From: Apostichopus japonicus
Taxonomy: Eukaryota > Echinodermata > Holothuroidea > Aspidochirotida > Stichopodidae
NCBI RefSeq assembly: GCF_037975245.1
Contig: NC_092575.1
Coordinates: 2,237,001-2,301,000 of the forward strand
Direction: 5' to 3'
Length of the DNA stretch: 64,000 bases
The position numbers and the translations under genes are program-made. Under the pieces are notes generated by a model. That model saw only the letters and a list, made by a program, of their open reading frames with translations. It was not told the DNA's origin and searched no databases. This document shows positions 1 to 21,700 of this stretch, in pieces. Each line of letters starts with the position of its first letter. Position 1 is the first letter of the stretch.

Positions 1-528
1 GTATAATATGTACCGCATATACAGTGAACAATACAATTGCAAGTTAGAGAATTCAACTTCACCAGCATGCCTGAAATATGCGGGCATCATGACTTAGCTT
101 TATAAGTGTGTAATGCTGGTAACTCCGGTTATTGAAGATAAAGCAAATTCTTAATCTTTTCTTTTGCATATTCAATATTGTCAGCGAAGCCATTCTTCAA
201 CAAGTGTCCTAGGCAATTGAGAAGTAGTTATTGTATTCCTATAGTTTCTATTGTTTTTTATCAAACATGTAAGTACCGTTTCATTTGTTCTTGCACAATT
301 TTATCGTTTGTAAAAATATATTGCATAGTGTCATCATTTTATGTAGAAATTGGGTGGAAAATGGGATTATGTTAGCAGAATTATGTGATAAAGGTATTAT
401 ATTGTCATTATCTCATAGGTTATTTTATTGTGGAAAAATGATTTTGACTATCGTTACAATGTATATTAAAACTTTGGTTTTACTGGATTTATATTTTAAC
501 TTTTGAGTTGTAACCTATATGTTAAGCT
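1..528. other. AT-rich intergenic stretch, nothing recognised
   Basis: The short open frames here have no recognisable domains, no consistent splice signals and low-complexity composition. A non-coding 5' exon of the downstream transporter could lie here, because that gene appears to begin with a 3' splice site, but I cannot point to it. Confidence 0.4.
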
Positions 529-728
529 TTAAAGGGTGTGAAGACTCGCGCACAAAGAAATGTCTCATGCCGGTAATCTGACCTAGTTTCGATTGAGGTG
601 TAACAGAAGTGTTAGACACCACCATCGATCCCAGAAAATACACACACAGCTTGCTACATTCGCTAATTAGACACTAGTGTACAGTCAATACATGCAGATA
701 CGGTCAATACCCACAACACAGTGTACAT
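529..728 (+). mobile_element. TTAA-flanked MITE, truncated copy A
   Basis: The sequence begins at a TTAA followed by AGGGTGTGAAGACTCGCGC and is closely similar to the left ~200 bp of the complete copy at 59168-59543 and, inverted, to the copy at 35080-35443. Similarity stops near 728, so the right end and its terminal inverted repeat are missing. TTAA at the end suggests a piggyBac-like target preference, which is inference from end structure only. It lies about 265 bp upstream of the SLC35G-like start codon. Confidence 0.75.
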
Positions 729-993
729 ATCAGGCATGGGGGTTAGGGGAGGGTTCAATAGCTCCGCCTATCTCCAGCCGACAATAATCCAATCTGACCT
801 CACGATCAATTGTTAGAGGATAACAAAATGTTTCAAATAGAATGATTTGGAAAGAGAAACGTCTGGTGAGAGTGTCATTCGTTACATGAAATAATGTTGA
901 ATAGCACGATGACATAGCGAATGCATCCTCTGGTCACCATGGTGATTTTTTATTTTATTTCTAATTTTTTTTATCTCCTCTGTGCAGTTTAAC

Positions 994-2007
994 ATGGCGA
1001 CCTCTGATCCTCTTCTACCAAAGAACGAAGAAACAAGTGAAAATTCTTCCGAGGATGACGATGAAAGAGATGAAGAGAAATGGAGGATGATAAAAGGATG
1101 TTCTCTGTCTCTCATTGGCGCCATCTGCTTCGCAGCGAGAAATTTCATCACGAGTGTACAAACGAAAGACATCGATCCAACCTTTGTGACATTCCTAGAG
1201 CGCGCATGGTGTATCCCTTTCGGGGCTGTATACTGTACATTACGCGGATGTTCCGTCAAGCTGGATAAGGTATTGACTCTTTCACTAATCGCTGGCGGAC
1301 TTCTCACGGGTATCTTGATCCTTCTTCTTATCTGGGCCTTCAGTCTCATTGCGGTCGGTGACGCCGTGGCTGCAGGTAGCATTGTTCCAGCATCTACGGG
1401 CGTGTTAGCCTGGTGCCTCATCGGTGAACGATTCACGTGCAAAGATGTTATATTCTCCTGTATAGGAATAGCGGGTGTAGTCTTCATATCCAAACCGGCT
1501 ATTTTCTTAGAATTAACCGATGAAAATATTCCCAAAGGACCACTTCTCGTCGGGACTGCCGTAGCGGCCTCTACATCTGTCATAAGGTCCGTCACCCAAA
1601 TTATGTATCGTTATGTAGGACGGTACGACGTGGATCCAAGTGTATCTGTTATGTTCGTGTCCGTCTTTTCAACAGTCCCCTCCATCGTCGCGTGTAGTGT
1701 ATTTGCCACGTGGAGTCTCCCCGACCGGAGGACATTCATGGTATCCATTTTGGCAGCAAGCCAAGGCCTTTCGGGAGCTCTTCTTTCGGCAGAGGCATTA
1801 CGTCGAATCAAAACGATGCATCACTCATTAATTCAGTTAAGCGTACCTATATTCACCTACAGCTTAGACATTATTTTACAAGGGACAGTACCGGATTGGC
1901 AGAGTGTCCTCGGTTGCGCCCTAATTATCACATCGAGTCTGGCAATTATAGGTGAACCTAAAGATGACAACGCCAAAAGCGACTCTAGCAAGTCTACTGG
2001 AAAGTGA
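994..2007 (+). CDS. SLC35G-like drug/metabolite transporter (EamA family)
   Basis: A 337-residue multi-pass membrane protein of the EamA/DMT superfamily, closest by eye to SLC35G1-type proteins. It has an acidic, Ser/Glu/Asp-rich cytosolic N-terminus (residues 1-30) followed by about ten hydrophobic segments in two EamA repeats. Segments such as CSLSLIGAICFAARNF, LLTGILILLLIWAFSLIAVG and GIAGVVFISKPAIF follow the SLC35G pattern. SLC35G members sit in the plasma or internal membranes and their substrates are poorly defined, so no substrate is claimed. The start was set at ATG 994 because a pyrimidine-rich tract ending TGTGCAG (981-987) looks like a 3' splice site; the frame upstream of it uses a non-ATG codon. 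The whole CDS is therefore one exon, with at least one 5' UTR intron. It ends TGA, with a second in-frame TGA right after. It converges on the METTL27-like gene. Confidence 0.85.
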   Translation: MATSDPLLPKNEETSENSSEDDDERDEEKWRMIKGCSLSLIGAICFAARNFITSVQTKDIDPTFVTFLERAWCIPFGAVYCTLRGCSVKLDKVLTLSLIAGGLLTGILILLLIWAFSLIAVGDAVAAGSIVPASTGVLAWCLIGERFTCKDVIFSCIGIAGVVFISKPAIFLELTDENIPKGPLLVGTAVAASTSVIRSVTQIMYRYVGRYDVDPSVSVMFVSVFSTVPSIVACSVFATWSLPDRRTFMVSILAASQGLSGALLSAEALRRIKTMHHSLIQLSVPIFTYSLDIILQGTVPDWQSVLGCALIITSSLAIIGEPKDDNAKSDSSKSTGK

Positions 2008-3895
2008 TGATTTAATGCACTCTTAAGTGGAGTGGCGCTGCCGATAGTAACATGCTTACACACTGACATTCGTAATTAGTGCCAGAATATATACAAACGT
2101 ACGTTTTTGTGTTCCCCAGTACTATACACAATTGTTGACAACCTCCGATGTATACCTTACTTACTATACTCCTGGTACTGTCTTTCTGACGACATTCGTA
2201 AAAGTAAAGTAACTTGAAACGTTTCGGTTTGTTTCTTTGAGTTTTTCTGTATTTAGATAGATCATTCATTTTTCTGTATTTAGATAGATCATTCATTCAT
2301 TAGTTTGCTATGGAAGGAGAGCCGAAAACGTTAAAGATTCCTTTTCTCTTTCCATACGAATATACCGTTTGAAATGTCTCACAATTCTGTGTATTTATTT
2401 ATTCTTCTTTTTTTTGAGACTTTCTTACAATCTGGAAAAATAATTGGGCTGCAGTTTCACAAGTTATTTTAGGAAGCGATATAGTAGAAACAATAACGTA
2501 GGAATCTAATGAATCTACTATCATAATTTCAAAGTCAAATGTACAATGTATGTATGAAGACGTACAAACGATCTAGCTTTTTGCCATACCACGGAAAGCG
2601 CCCTTGTTTTTTTCAAGGCTTCAATGCTTAAACACGCGGCGATACACTGTATCAGCAGTCTTCCTAGTTCAATTCTATGGGTACACATCATATTATGAAA
2701 TAGTAAATTTGACTTGATCTGGACTATAATATTTCTTGTTTAGCGCCATCATTTTTCTGATTTTATAACTTCCACAGTGTATACTTTTGATTTTTCAAGT
2801 TTGCCTGATTAGTATATTACCCTGAGCCGTCTGTCTATATACGGCTCCGATATATAACTATATTCAGTAGCTTTTATATGCGTGTGTATATGTATTATTA
2901 ACGTAGAGTAAAGAAACACAATGTAGGGCCTACTTAAAATCAATCTCTAATGTATGTATGTATGTATGTATATGTGATCTTCCCGCAAGCAGGAACTCGC
3001 GAAAGAAGCCATGGAGGCTTGTAGACTCGCAATGAGGCTTGTAGACTCGCAACTTGTAGACTCGTAGACTCGTAATGCAATACTAACAAACAATGTCGTT
3101 AAAATGAGCAAAAAATGTAATCAAAAGATAACCGTCAAAAACGCGGTTGGATCGATTTGCTAACAAAGTCACCAAATGTCTCAATCCCATCAATAAATCA
3201 TGATTTTTCCTGAATTTTTACCTATTTGAGCAGCGATTCTTTTCTTATCATCAAAATCATAAAATTGCGCCAAAAGGTCTATAACCCTTTATAGGTCGCT
3301 GGACATCCACACATTGCACGATACCACACGATTCCCATGAAAGGGAGGGACAAAAAGTACAATCTTTAGGCGTTAAATGGTGCATATTTAAGCTATAAGT
3401 CATATCTTTATGGATAGCTCCACACGCAAATTGTTTGTGTTTACAAAATACTTTTTATGAGGCTCAAGAAAAACGAGAGGAGGTGTACCCCGTAAAAGTG
3501 ATCTAATCATTTCTGGCTTGCTGCCAAAAATCTCCCAATGGAACCATTTGCCGTAGACTGACGAAGAGAGTGGGGAATGATTCCCCTGCCTCTTCACCAC
3601 TACCCCCCCCCCCCTCTATAGGCACGCCACTGTGTGTCAAGTCGCGTGTTGTTTTAATCTTGTCATTCACTGTTTGAGAACAAGACTATGCTATAAGGTC
3701 CGAGTAAAAAATGCATGTTAGCATTACACTGACCTTAAGTCATTTAGTATATATAGAAAACATTAAGTATACTATAGGCGATAACAGGACGTTCGAAAAA
3801 TAAAAACCAGAATCCGCCAAAGAAAAGAAAGAAAAGCAAGTTATGATAATCATAAGTCAACTCTTGTGACGTCATATTTATTGAACGACCTTGAT
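2008..3895. other. Convergent intergenic region between SLC35G-like and METTL27-like genes
   Basis: This holds the 3' untranslated sequence of both neighbours. Visible features are a direct duplication of about 24 bp at 2250-2297 (TTTCTGTATTTAGATAGATC units), a short TATG run near 2947-2970, a small tandem cluster of CTTGTAGACTCG at 3015-3075, and a palindrome of the AGAGCCGTA type at 2824-2848. The direct repeat TTGAACGACCTTGATT at 3881-3915 straddles the METTL27-like stop codon. No other gene is seen. Confidence 0.5.
2824..2848. repeat. Short palindrome GAGCCGT...ACGGCTC
   Basis: GAGCCGTC and TATACGGCTC form a hairpin of about 8-9 bp arms around a pyrimidine-rich loop. Essentially the same palindrome is inserted in the hAT-type elements at 31849-31877 and 19044-19063, so it looks like a recurrent unit and not a chance stem. 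Confidence 0.5.
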
Positions 3896-12409
<8,514 letters not shown>

Positions 12410-12741
12410 CGTTTCACAGTTCCGTACAGGTACCTATCAATACTATGGATCTGGTCCCAAAGAGTGCAACACTATGAATTTACCAGCTGAATATATATAT
12501 GTACAGCATATATCACAGTTCGATATTCCCACGAGGACACATAATTGTTTTCCCTATCTTTTTGCTTATGTTCTCTCAGCCCTCATACTTTTCATAAGTT
12601 CACAGACCAAGGAAAGTTTACTACACTTTTATGGGAAACAGCGCGTGGTTGGTGTCATGCACTGTAGTCTTGCCTCGGGGTTGGCATGGTGACAATTGCC
12701 ATCAACTATGAAATCACTGAATTGCATGAAGATGTGTTCGT

Positions 12742-12774
12742 CCATGGAGCTATAATCTGTTTATAGCTCCATGG
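12742..12774. repeat. Short perfect hairpin
   Basis: CCATGGAGCTATAA and its exact inverse are separated by the 5-nt loop TCTGT. It lies about 330 bp upstream (on the minus strand) of the METTL27-like start codon. Confidence 0.7.
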
Positions 12775-12972
12775 TTAGTCACATCTGCATCTGAGAATAT
12801 CGGCTTCACTAAATCTTTGAATATGCTGGTATATTGACTTGCGCTGTGTATCAAATTAAGCGGTAACCTGTATAGTCATGCATTTCCACCATATACTTAG
12901 AAAGGAACCTAATACTTGGAGTGAAAATGTCTTTAAAATGGTTAAGGAAAAGTACGTGCGTTAGTTTGCGAG

Positions 12973-13038
12973 GGTGTATATATAAATATATATATATTTA
13001 GGCGTTGTCACGATTTTCATTTATATATATATATATAC

Positions 13039-13096
<58 letters not shown>

Positions 13097-13110
13097 GTAT
13101 GTATATATAT
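12973..13110. repeat. Imperfect TA repeat
   Basis: TA-rich tract interrupted by TAAA, TACA and TATG units, ending beside ATGAAAATCGTTATGAG; a similar ATGAAAATCG follows another TA tract near 14090, so the tracts share flanks. Confidence 0.85.
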
Positions 13111-13160
13111 AAATGAAAATCGTTATGAGTTGGAAAATCAGGAACAGTGAAAAAACTTCC

Positions 13161-13220
13161 AGCCTCCACCGGGATTCGAACCCGGGCGCGGACACCCTAA
13201 CCAACTAGGCCATGGACGCT
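13161..13220 (-). other. tRNA-like sequence lacking an anticodon arm
   Basis: On the minus strand this reads AGCGTCCATGGCCTAGTTGG, then GGTTAGGGTGTCC, and ends with CCGGGTTCGAATCCCGG and GGAGGCT. The acceptor arms pair at 6 of 7 positions, the D-arm/A-box and a perfect T-arm/B-box are present, but the ~17 nt of the anticodon arm are missing. It is therefore not a functional canonical tRNA; a tRNA-derived SINE head or pseudogene is likely. Confidence 0.7.
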
Positions 13221-13462
13221 GATTGTATGTCCAGAGGTTCTAAACCGGTAAGGAAGGTCGTAATTCCACTGTAGGCGTTTGTCACCTGTATCGAACAATA
13301 CTAGTTCTGTTTTTGGTGACATGTAGTTTGCCTTACTCTAGAGGTCAAACATGATGCTAACCAACTCGAAAATCATTTGTGATTCCTAAAGCCGGATCTC
13401 GAAAGAGATACTTTGAACAGACTCTATGTTAATGAAATGGAGGTAAACGGCAAAGGCAAATA

Positions 13463-13626
<164 letters not shown>

Positions 13627-14014
13627 TTTACCACTTTGTTCAATAAACCAAAACAATATTATTATAGCAATGAACCGTCTGTGTCGCAGTTAATTATTTG
13701 TTATAGGACCTTTCTTTCCCTGCCTTTCCATAACTTCCCATGAAAACAACTTTAGCTGAAGAGTGCAGCTGAGCGAAACGAACAAGCAGACTATTTATTA
13801 ATTTATAATTTTCATAACGGCCTATATATATATTTCTTTTCATGGAATATATGGCTTTCTTCTTGTGCATTAATCTGTGGCTTGTTTAACACGAACAATA
13901 CATCTGTGCAATAACACTTACTATACCGCCGATTTACAATATATTAGCTAAAGAATGCACCTCACCGAAACGAGCAAGCAAACAATTAAAAAAAAGAAAT
14001 CCTTTTCATTACGG

Positions 14015-14018
<4 letters not shown>

Positions 14019-14091
<73 letters not shown>

Positions 14092-14107
14092 GAAAATCGT
14101 AAATAAA

Positions 14108-14160
<53 letters not shown>
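14019..14160. repeat. (TA)n microsatellite pair
   Basis: Two long TA runs separated by ATGAAAATCGTAAATAAAG, lying about 255 bp upstream of the adhesion GPCR start codon. Confidence 0.9.
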
Positions 14161-14163
<3 letters not shown>

Positions 14164-14414
14164 GCTATAGAAGATAAGGCTTTCTTGTTGTGCATTGATC
14201 TGTGGCTTGTTAAACACGCACTTTACAGCTGTACTATACCACTTCAAGTTGCAGTGTGTGTACCATTGTACTTGCTCATTTTGTTTGCGTGTTATGAAGA
14301 ATACACTAGTTATGCACTAATTTGTTCTTTGTTTTGTGAACCCCCTAATAGCTACAATTTGATTATATAGTTGGGACTTATCATCGCAAAAGAGTGTCCT
14401 TGGGAACTTTCAAG

Positions 14415-15505
14415 ATGGGCCGCAAGGGACATCACTTTACCGCTATTTTCATAGGCCTGATTTGTTTGTCGGGTAAGTTCAGCTGATGTATATTTATGAA
14501 TTAGTAATAACTCCTTGGTTTCATTTATCAATATGTTACTACCAATTTAGTTCCAATTTCACTCAGTTTGAAGGAATGTTGAAAGAAAAAGCAATATTTA
14601 CGAATTGATACCAAGAGGTGTAGAAATTGGATTAGTGATATGTCTTTTGTGATTCAACGAAAATGTCGGATTTCTTTTGGAATCTCTTTTCTCTACCACT
14701 TGCTGAATTGTATCGAAGGAACCCGATGAATTAATGTGATCCACAGGTTACACGATATGCAAGTATAAATTGTATACCGTGACATCTATAGTAGAACCAC
14801 CTCTCCTTTGCCTGCCCCCATTACAAAGTAATGGCCTAATCCAGGGATGGACCACCAATTAAGGATTGGAATGCTCCCATTGGGGGAGGGGGGGGGGATC
14901 GGGTGAGTTTAATTCTGACATGATTGGCTCGATTTCATTTCTATCCAATCATGTCTTTGTTTACAAGTTTATTTGTTTTTTTTTGTTATACTGATTATTA
15001 TTATTATTATTGAAATACTAACATGAAACGCATCTACATGCTAAATTTTAATATTCTCGTCAACATGAAATGGCCTGGCAGAATTCCTTTTTCGATATTA
15101 TGTTGTTTCTTTCTTTCCTTCCTTCCTTCCTTTCTGTGCACCTTCACAAATGTTTTCTTCAGATTCGTGGGGATAGATATAGATGGAGGGAGGGGGGGGG
15201 GGGGAGTATTTGTCATCGGGTTAGTGTTATTTGGATAGCCTCCTATTACAATTTATCCGGCAATGGGTTTAGTTTGCATAGGCATAGCGTATAATAAGTG
15301 AACTGCTTGAATTTCACTTGTTGTGTAATGGTAGTATTCGACTACTGTACTTCCTTATGATTAGCTATGAATGGCTTTATTCCACTTACTTCCTTGTGAA
15401 CGTCCTCGTATAGGTTAACATGGCATCGCAATATGACGCCGTCGGTTCACTGGTTATGGGATCTTGTACCCGGTGATGCAATAGTTAATTTGACCCTGGA
15501 AGTTG

Positions 15506-15597
<92 letters not shown>

Positions 15598-15610
15598 ATA
15601 TATATATATG

Positions 15611-15675
<65 letters not shown>

Positions 15676-15680
15676 AAATG

Positions 15681-15723
<43 letters not shown>

Positions 15724-18700
15724 AAATGTATATGTATATATAAATATATATATATAAATGATATATATATATATATATATATCATTTATATATATATTTA
15801 TGTGTAAATGTATATGTATATATAAATAAATAAAGCAAAAACGAAATTTTGAGACCGTACAACAGATCACTTTTAATTAGCATTGCATTATTCAACTAAT
15901 ATCACCTGGTTCAAGGATTGCCTATTTGGCAGGGAAAGTGACGTTGCAGGTGTTGTTTTGCTTGGACTGCTTTGTATTGATATTTTTGTTTTGTAGATTG
16001 ATTTGTATTTTTAGATTGTTTTGATCATTTTGCTGACTCACTTAAATTATCTTCATGCCGTATTGCTCTAAACCTGGAAGCACGCAGCCCAACTGAACGC
16101 GACCCGAGTCAACTCAAACATCGTAATATGGAGAGTCGTATATAGGTAGTCGGGCAGTATATACATTGTGTGCTGACGAATATATTCGATGATCGATCAA
16201 GAAGATGATGCCAGTTTCGTCCGCTGCAGTCCGATAATCCTGACATACAATTTTAACTAATGTATAGTAATATATAATCACAAAAAGAGTACGAGTCAGT
16301 TATGACTTTGCTATATATTGTTCGATGTTTTTCTTTATATATTAAATATCATGTCTCTATGAATATCTCTTTTTGCTTCCAATTATGAATATTCAGTACT
16401 TATCGACACAATCGAAGGTATGAGCAAAAGCAAAGACTCCGACACAGGATCTGGGTCTGACTCAAGAAGCGGAAGTCGGGGCTCAGGTAGTAAAGACGAA
16501 ACCGGAAACTCTGGCAGTCAGCCGTCAGATGAAAGTGATCAAGGGAGCCAGAGCTCTGATGAGGATGGAACCAAAGAAAGCGGAACTCGTGATGGAGGGA
16601 GCACGAGCTCTGATGAGGATGGAACCAAAGAAAGCGGAACTCGTGATGGAGGGAGCACGAGCTCTGATGAGGATGGAACCAAAGAAAGCGGAACTCGTGA
16701 TGGAGGGAGCACGAGCTCTGATGAGGATGGAACCAAAGAAAGCGGAACTCGTGATGGAGGGAGCACGAGCTCTGTGGAGGATGAAACCGATAAAAGCGGA
16801 AGCTCCGAGAGAGAAAGCCAGAGCACATCGAGTAAAGAAAGCGTAACTATGCCTAGTAGTGAAACAGAAAGCCAGAGCACAACGAGTAAAGAAAGCGTAA
16901 CTATGCCTAGAAGTGAACCCAAAGATTCAGAGGATGACGAAAGTAGCGACTCTGGTCAAGATAGTCAGAGGTCCGATGACAGTAGCGACAGCAAAATGTC
17001 AGATGGTGAGAGCCGAAGCACTGGGGTAAGAAGTGAAGATAGTGATAGCAGCGAAGAAGTGTTGGTAGTCTCCACACAGTCTGCTACAGTGAATCTTACT
17101 ACTGGCCTTCCTAGTGCCACAGGTGAGCCATCATCATACGTACTTACTTCATCATTGCTGGAACGCATGTAAAAAACAAAACAACAAGGTTAACATTCAT
17201 GTTTAGAACTTGACGTAAAGTTTGTGGAGTAAGTAAGATGATCAGACTGGTGGCGCTATTGCCTTGAAACAATTAGAGGTTCTCCTTTATAAAGGAACTC
17301 TAGAAATACTCAGAATCGTTAGTGCTTCCGATGAAACTACCATTATAAGGGCGCCGGTCGATCATTACCGCAAACAAAGTTACCATCAAAAACATGAAAT
17401 AAATTTGCTAATTTAAACACTGTTTAGCCAAAAGGGAACATGTATAACTAGTTATAACTTGTATTTGTAACAGTAAATGTGTTCCTTGTTTTTTTTTTTG
17501 TTTTTTTTAAGATATCTTTGATTATTGGTAATGGCCTCCCATAACTATGTTCCTTTTGCAAACCAAAAGGAAATTGTTGCCTTCGGTGTTTCAACCTAGC
17601 GCCACCTTCAGCATCTCTGCGCTACACCGATTCTGGTATAGGCTAATCCGCCAATATAGATGGTGATTTTATAATGCCATGGCGCTATTCTTCCTTGAAA
17701 AGCAATTTTAATCCTAAAACCAGTTGCTTTATAATGTGAACTATGATTTTGTATGAAAGCGATGTGGTTTTGAAATAATACAAAGGCTTAAGTTGCCTAC
17801 ATTCCAAATTTTATCCAAACTTCATTTGATGTCCTGATGTCAAATAAGAATTGCTATATTGTTCAAAATCCTTCATTTAATTTATTTTTCATTTTTATAT
17901 TTTGGAATTAAATGAAATTTAAAAGAAATGAAAATTGAACAACGTTATACTGTTTCCATCATGTTAATTACTCAATTAACATATATAACAGAAGATGTTT
18001 AATTCGACGAGCAGTGTATTAAATGCGATTTCGTATTTTGTTAACAGACCTGACAACTTTCGCGGAACCGTGTCCAGCTGAGAATGTTACCATCAGTGGC
18101 ATAGATCTGACCTTTGAGATGACCGAAGCAGGCACAATGGCTAATTCTACTCAGTTTTGTCCGAATGGAACCTCAAACTGTGAGACATCATTCAACACAT
18201 TTTCGATTTTCTATATGCAATTTTACACTACATGAATGTTGGTTTTTAATGTAACAGTTTAGGTCACGGTGGCGTATCTTTTTTATCATTCTGACCACGT
18301 GGCATGACATCTCTGAAATGGTCGGAATTTCATCAAATTCCTTCCTACTGAGTAAAAATTACATAAAATTCCATCATCTTGTTACCGTAGCTACAAAGCA
18401 CACTTTAAATATTCTTCTTCAGCACTATATATATATTTCACATTATGAAACAAAATCTACTACGTAAGAAAATTCACCATGGAAACTTCTTTATCACATT
18501 TTGTTTTGTTCGTATCCGGATAATGTCCGACGCCAATGTGTCCAGCGGATAATTCAGGTTTTCTACGTGTTAATGCAAATAATTAATACAGCCTTTATAT
18601 CAGACCTAAATCAGTTGGCACTCTGAAGAAACTATACAAGACTGCGTTGTACTATCTCGACTACCTCCCACCTACCCCCCCCCCCCCCACCCGCCAACTC

Positions 18701-21700
18701 CCCATCCCACCCCACCACACTCTACCTCGCCACGTTTTCAACGTGTTATTCGATTTCGATTTATTTCCCCCCATTTTGTTCAGTCTTTTTACCACTGGCA
18801 ACAAGAATCTGTGCCTCGCCATGGCTGGATCCAGAATTAACAAATTGCTTCAACTCAAGTAACCTTGAAATGGAATTGGCCTTGCTCGACCAGGTAAAGG
18901 AATACCACCATTTGTTACAGACTAAACCCTGTACAAATCGTATGTTCAGAAACATACGATAGGCAGACGAGTGCCACAGCGTGAGTCAGGCGTGTAGCCA
19001 TGAATTTGCCCAAGGAGGGGCGAACCTGTAGGCAAACTATATCAGAGCTGTATATATGGCTCTGCAAACTATCTAAGCGTAGCGCCACCATAGGTTGGCG
19101 CAAGCGTACGAGAACATTTTTGGCCGAAAATTCCGCCCAGATCGCTGAAAATGACACTTCCCAGGCCTTGTAAGTTGCAGTTAAGCATGTTCTATTTTGA
19201 AATTACTAGCGATATCATAAAAACATACAAAAAAATATGCTCAAGTGCGATCGCCCCTTCGCCCCCCCCCCCCTTGGCTACGCGCCTGGCATGAGTAAAA
19301 GTATGGATATTCTCCTTCGTATGAGTACAAGGCTCGAAGTGCGACTGCGCGAGTACTAAAAGATGTTTATTTCGTCTCAGCGGAATCCCACAATGTTGTA
19401 TGCCGGATTTTGCATGACGTCACCGCTTTCCCGGACTTTTCTCAGTGAAGTTCGGTCAGTTGAGAACCGATATTAAAGTTACAATATGGATAGTAAATAA
19501 ACAGCACGGTAACGATGATAAATAGTTACGGAAAACAACGTATACGTGAAAAATGTGTTGTCTGCATGGCGTCATAGTGTTTAGCAATTATAAAACTGCC
19601 GATTCAGCAGTATAAAACTGGGAGACCGGGAGGGTGGGTATTTAAAGAAAATATTAAGTAAAGAAATATGAATTATTCCGACTTCAAAGATATGTAATCG
19701 TAGGCGACTTTGATAGAAATCTTGAATGTTTTTAATTTTTTTTTATTGTATTAATTTTTTTTTTTATCTCTTTCCATTTCTGATATCACCTCAGGGAAAC
19801 ATTACCTCCGACAATGTAGCTGATGTAGGTGTAATTCTTGTGCTAGCTTCGAACGAGCCAGAGGCGATTAGCCCAATTGGATTAGAATTAATCCTCGACA
19901 CGCTCACGAGAATCGTGGAAGTAGACAGCGAATCTAAAAGAGTAAGTATATACTGTGGACTATACATTGAGCAATATATATAGCTATCTTACAGACCATC
20001 TCTAGGTTTTATACGTATTTTAAATCATTAAAACAATACATTTAATCTCGTCAACGATTTACTAACCCATGATCCATGACCAGGTAGTAAAACTAACCCT
20101 TCCTAAATGGTAAAACAATGAACCTGCATATCATTATCCTCATGCAAGTCTGATGTATGAAGACAATCATGTTGTCAGGAACGGCTGATAGTCTGTCTGT
20201 AAAAGCGCATGCTCAGCACGGTCCAAACCCACTAGCCTACATCCCCGCAAGCCCAAACCCGCCGTGACCGGACAAATACCCCCCAGACAAATACCCCCCG
20301 GACGATTACCCCCCAGACAATAACCCCCCGGACGAATACCACCCGGACAGATACCCCCCGGACAAATACCATCCCGGACAACTACCCCCCAGGACAACTA
20401 CCACCCGGACAGATACCCCCCGGACAATTACCCCCGAGGACAAAAACCCCCCGGACAAGTACCCACCCGGACAACCACCCCCTCGGACGAATACCCCCTA
20501 GACAATTACCCCCCGGATAAATACCCCCGGACGAATATACCCCTGGACATATGCCGTTAACTATAGGAGACGGATGCAGCGACGGATACGCCCGTCTTTT
20601 TTCGAGTTTAGTTTCCCGCGGGCCTCAACATATACCCTGGTCCCTCGGGCAACTCCGAGAGCATATTTACAATTGGGTCAGGGTGACGGTTTAACTGGCA
20701 CCACTAGGGTCGTCGTGTGCCCTGGCCCTTATAACCTCCTACCAACTTTAAAAAAAAATCGAGCTTTTCATATATAAGCCCCCAAAACTCCTGGATAGGG
20801 TTTGACAATGGACCGAGGCCCGGGGGTTGGGTTGGGCATTGCTCAATGCTGGTAGTAACTATTTGTTTACTATTTGTTATAGTGACACTATTCTGTATTA
20901 TTAATCTCCGAACAATTCCGGCTTATTGCGACTTACCATTTTCAAGTTTTCGTCTGAGTAATTTTACTTGTTGATTTGTTATGTTATGTTAGTTTTTGTA
21001 TAGCGCTTCATATGGCACAGCTATCTCATAGCACTTTGAATCCCTGGTCATCAGGCTGGCTGCTGAGAATCCAGCCCACACACCTTAGTTACCTCACAGG
21101 TACCCATTTATACACCTGGATGGAGAGGGGCACTCGAGATAAAAGTGCCTTGCCCAAGGACACAACATAACAGGTTTATATATAAAACAAAAGCATTAGC
21201 CACTCGGCCTCCACGCTCCTCTTGTTTTGCTTATTCTAATCTATTTTTTTCCTGTGAGTGCACGCTTTTTTAGGATGAGAGGAGCAGAAGGGAGGGGCGG
21301 GGCAAGCACAACCACGGTCCACCCCTCTTGTTCGGTGTGCATCATGATCACCATCCAAACCCCCCATGCATTGTTTCATGGACCGCTGGGCTATCATATA
21401 GTCAAACCCGATTACGGTGGAGCCCGTTATACCAGCAGAATTGCCTGTAAGGTTTCATAATAGTATGTACGATTGTATGAAACATAAGTAAAGAAAGAGG
21501 CTTGAGACCACGACTTCACTACCATTTGAAGAAACCTATTCTCTGGTCATTCTGTTTGCAAAAAGAATGATGATAATCTAAGAAATCAATTTAATGTTCC
21601 GTAGTTATAATAATTCTACATTCCAACTATAAACAGATTAGTGATTGCTACATTGCCCACAAATAGACACAATCGGCGACTCCGAGCAGCGGTGGTCACG

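Noticed and set aside
15433-15870. Tyr-Ile repeat frames on both strands (also at 3896-4289, 12998-13204 and 13948-14247)
   Set aside because: Pure translations of TA microsatellites. Only the C-terminal part of the frame at 3896-4107 is a real exon.
16400-16922. Minus-strand frames opposite the Ser-rich stalk exon
   Set aside because: They mirror the 54-bp coding repeat; splice phase and signal peptide support the plus strand.
19031-19160. Minus-strand frame with [17 protein letters not shown] (similar frames in the other hAT copies)
   Set aside because: It is the translation of the shared transposon cassette; the frame is not maintained across copies.
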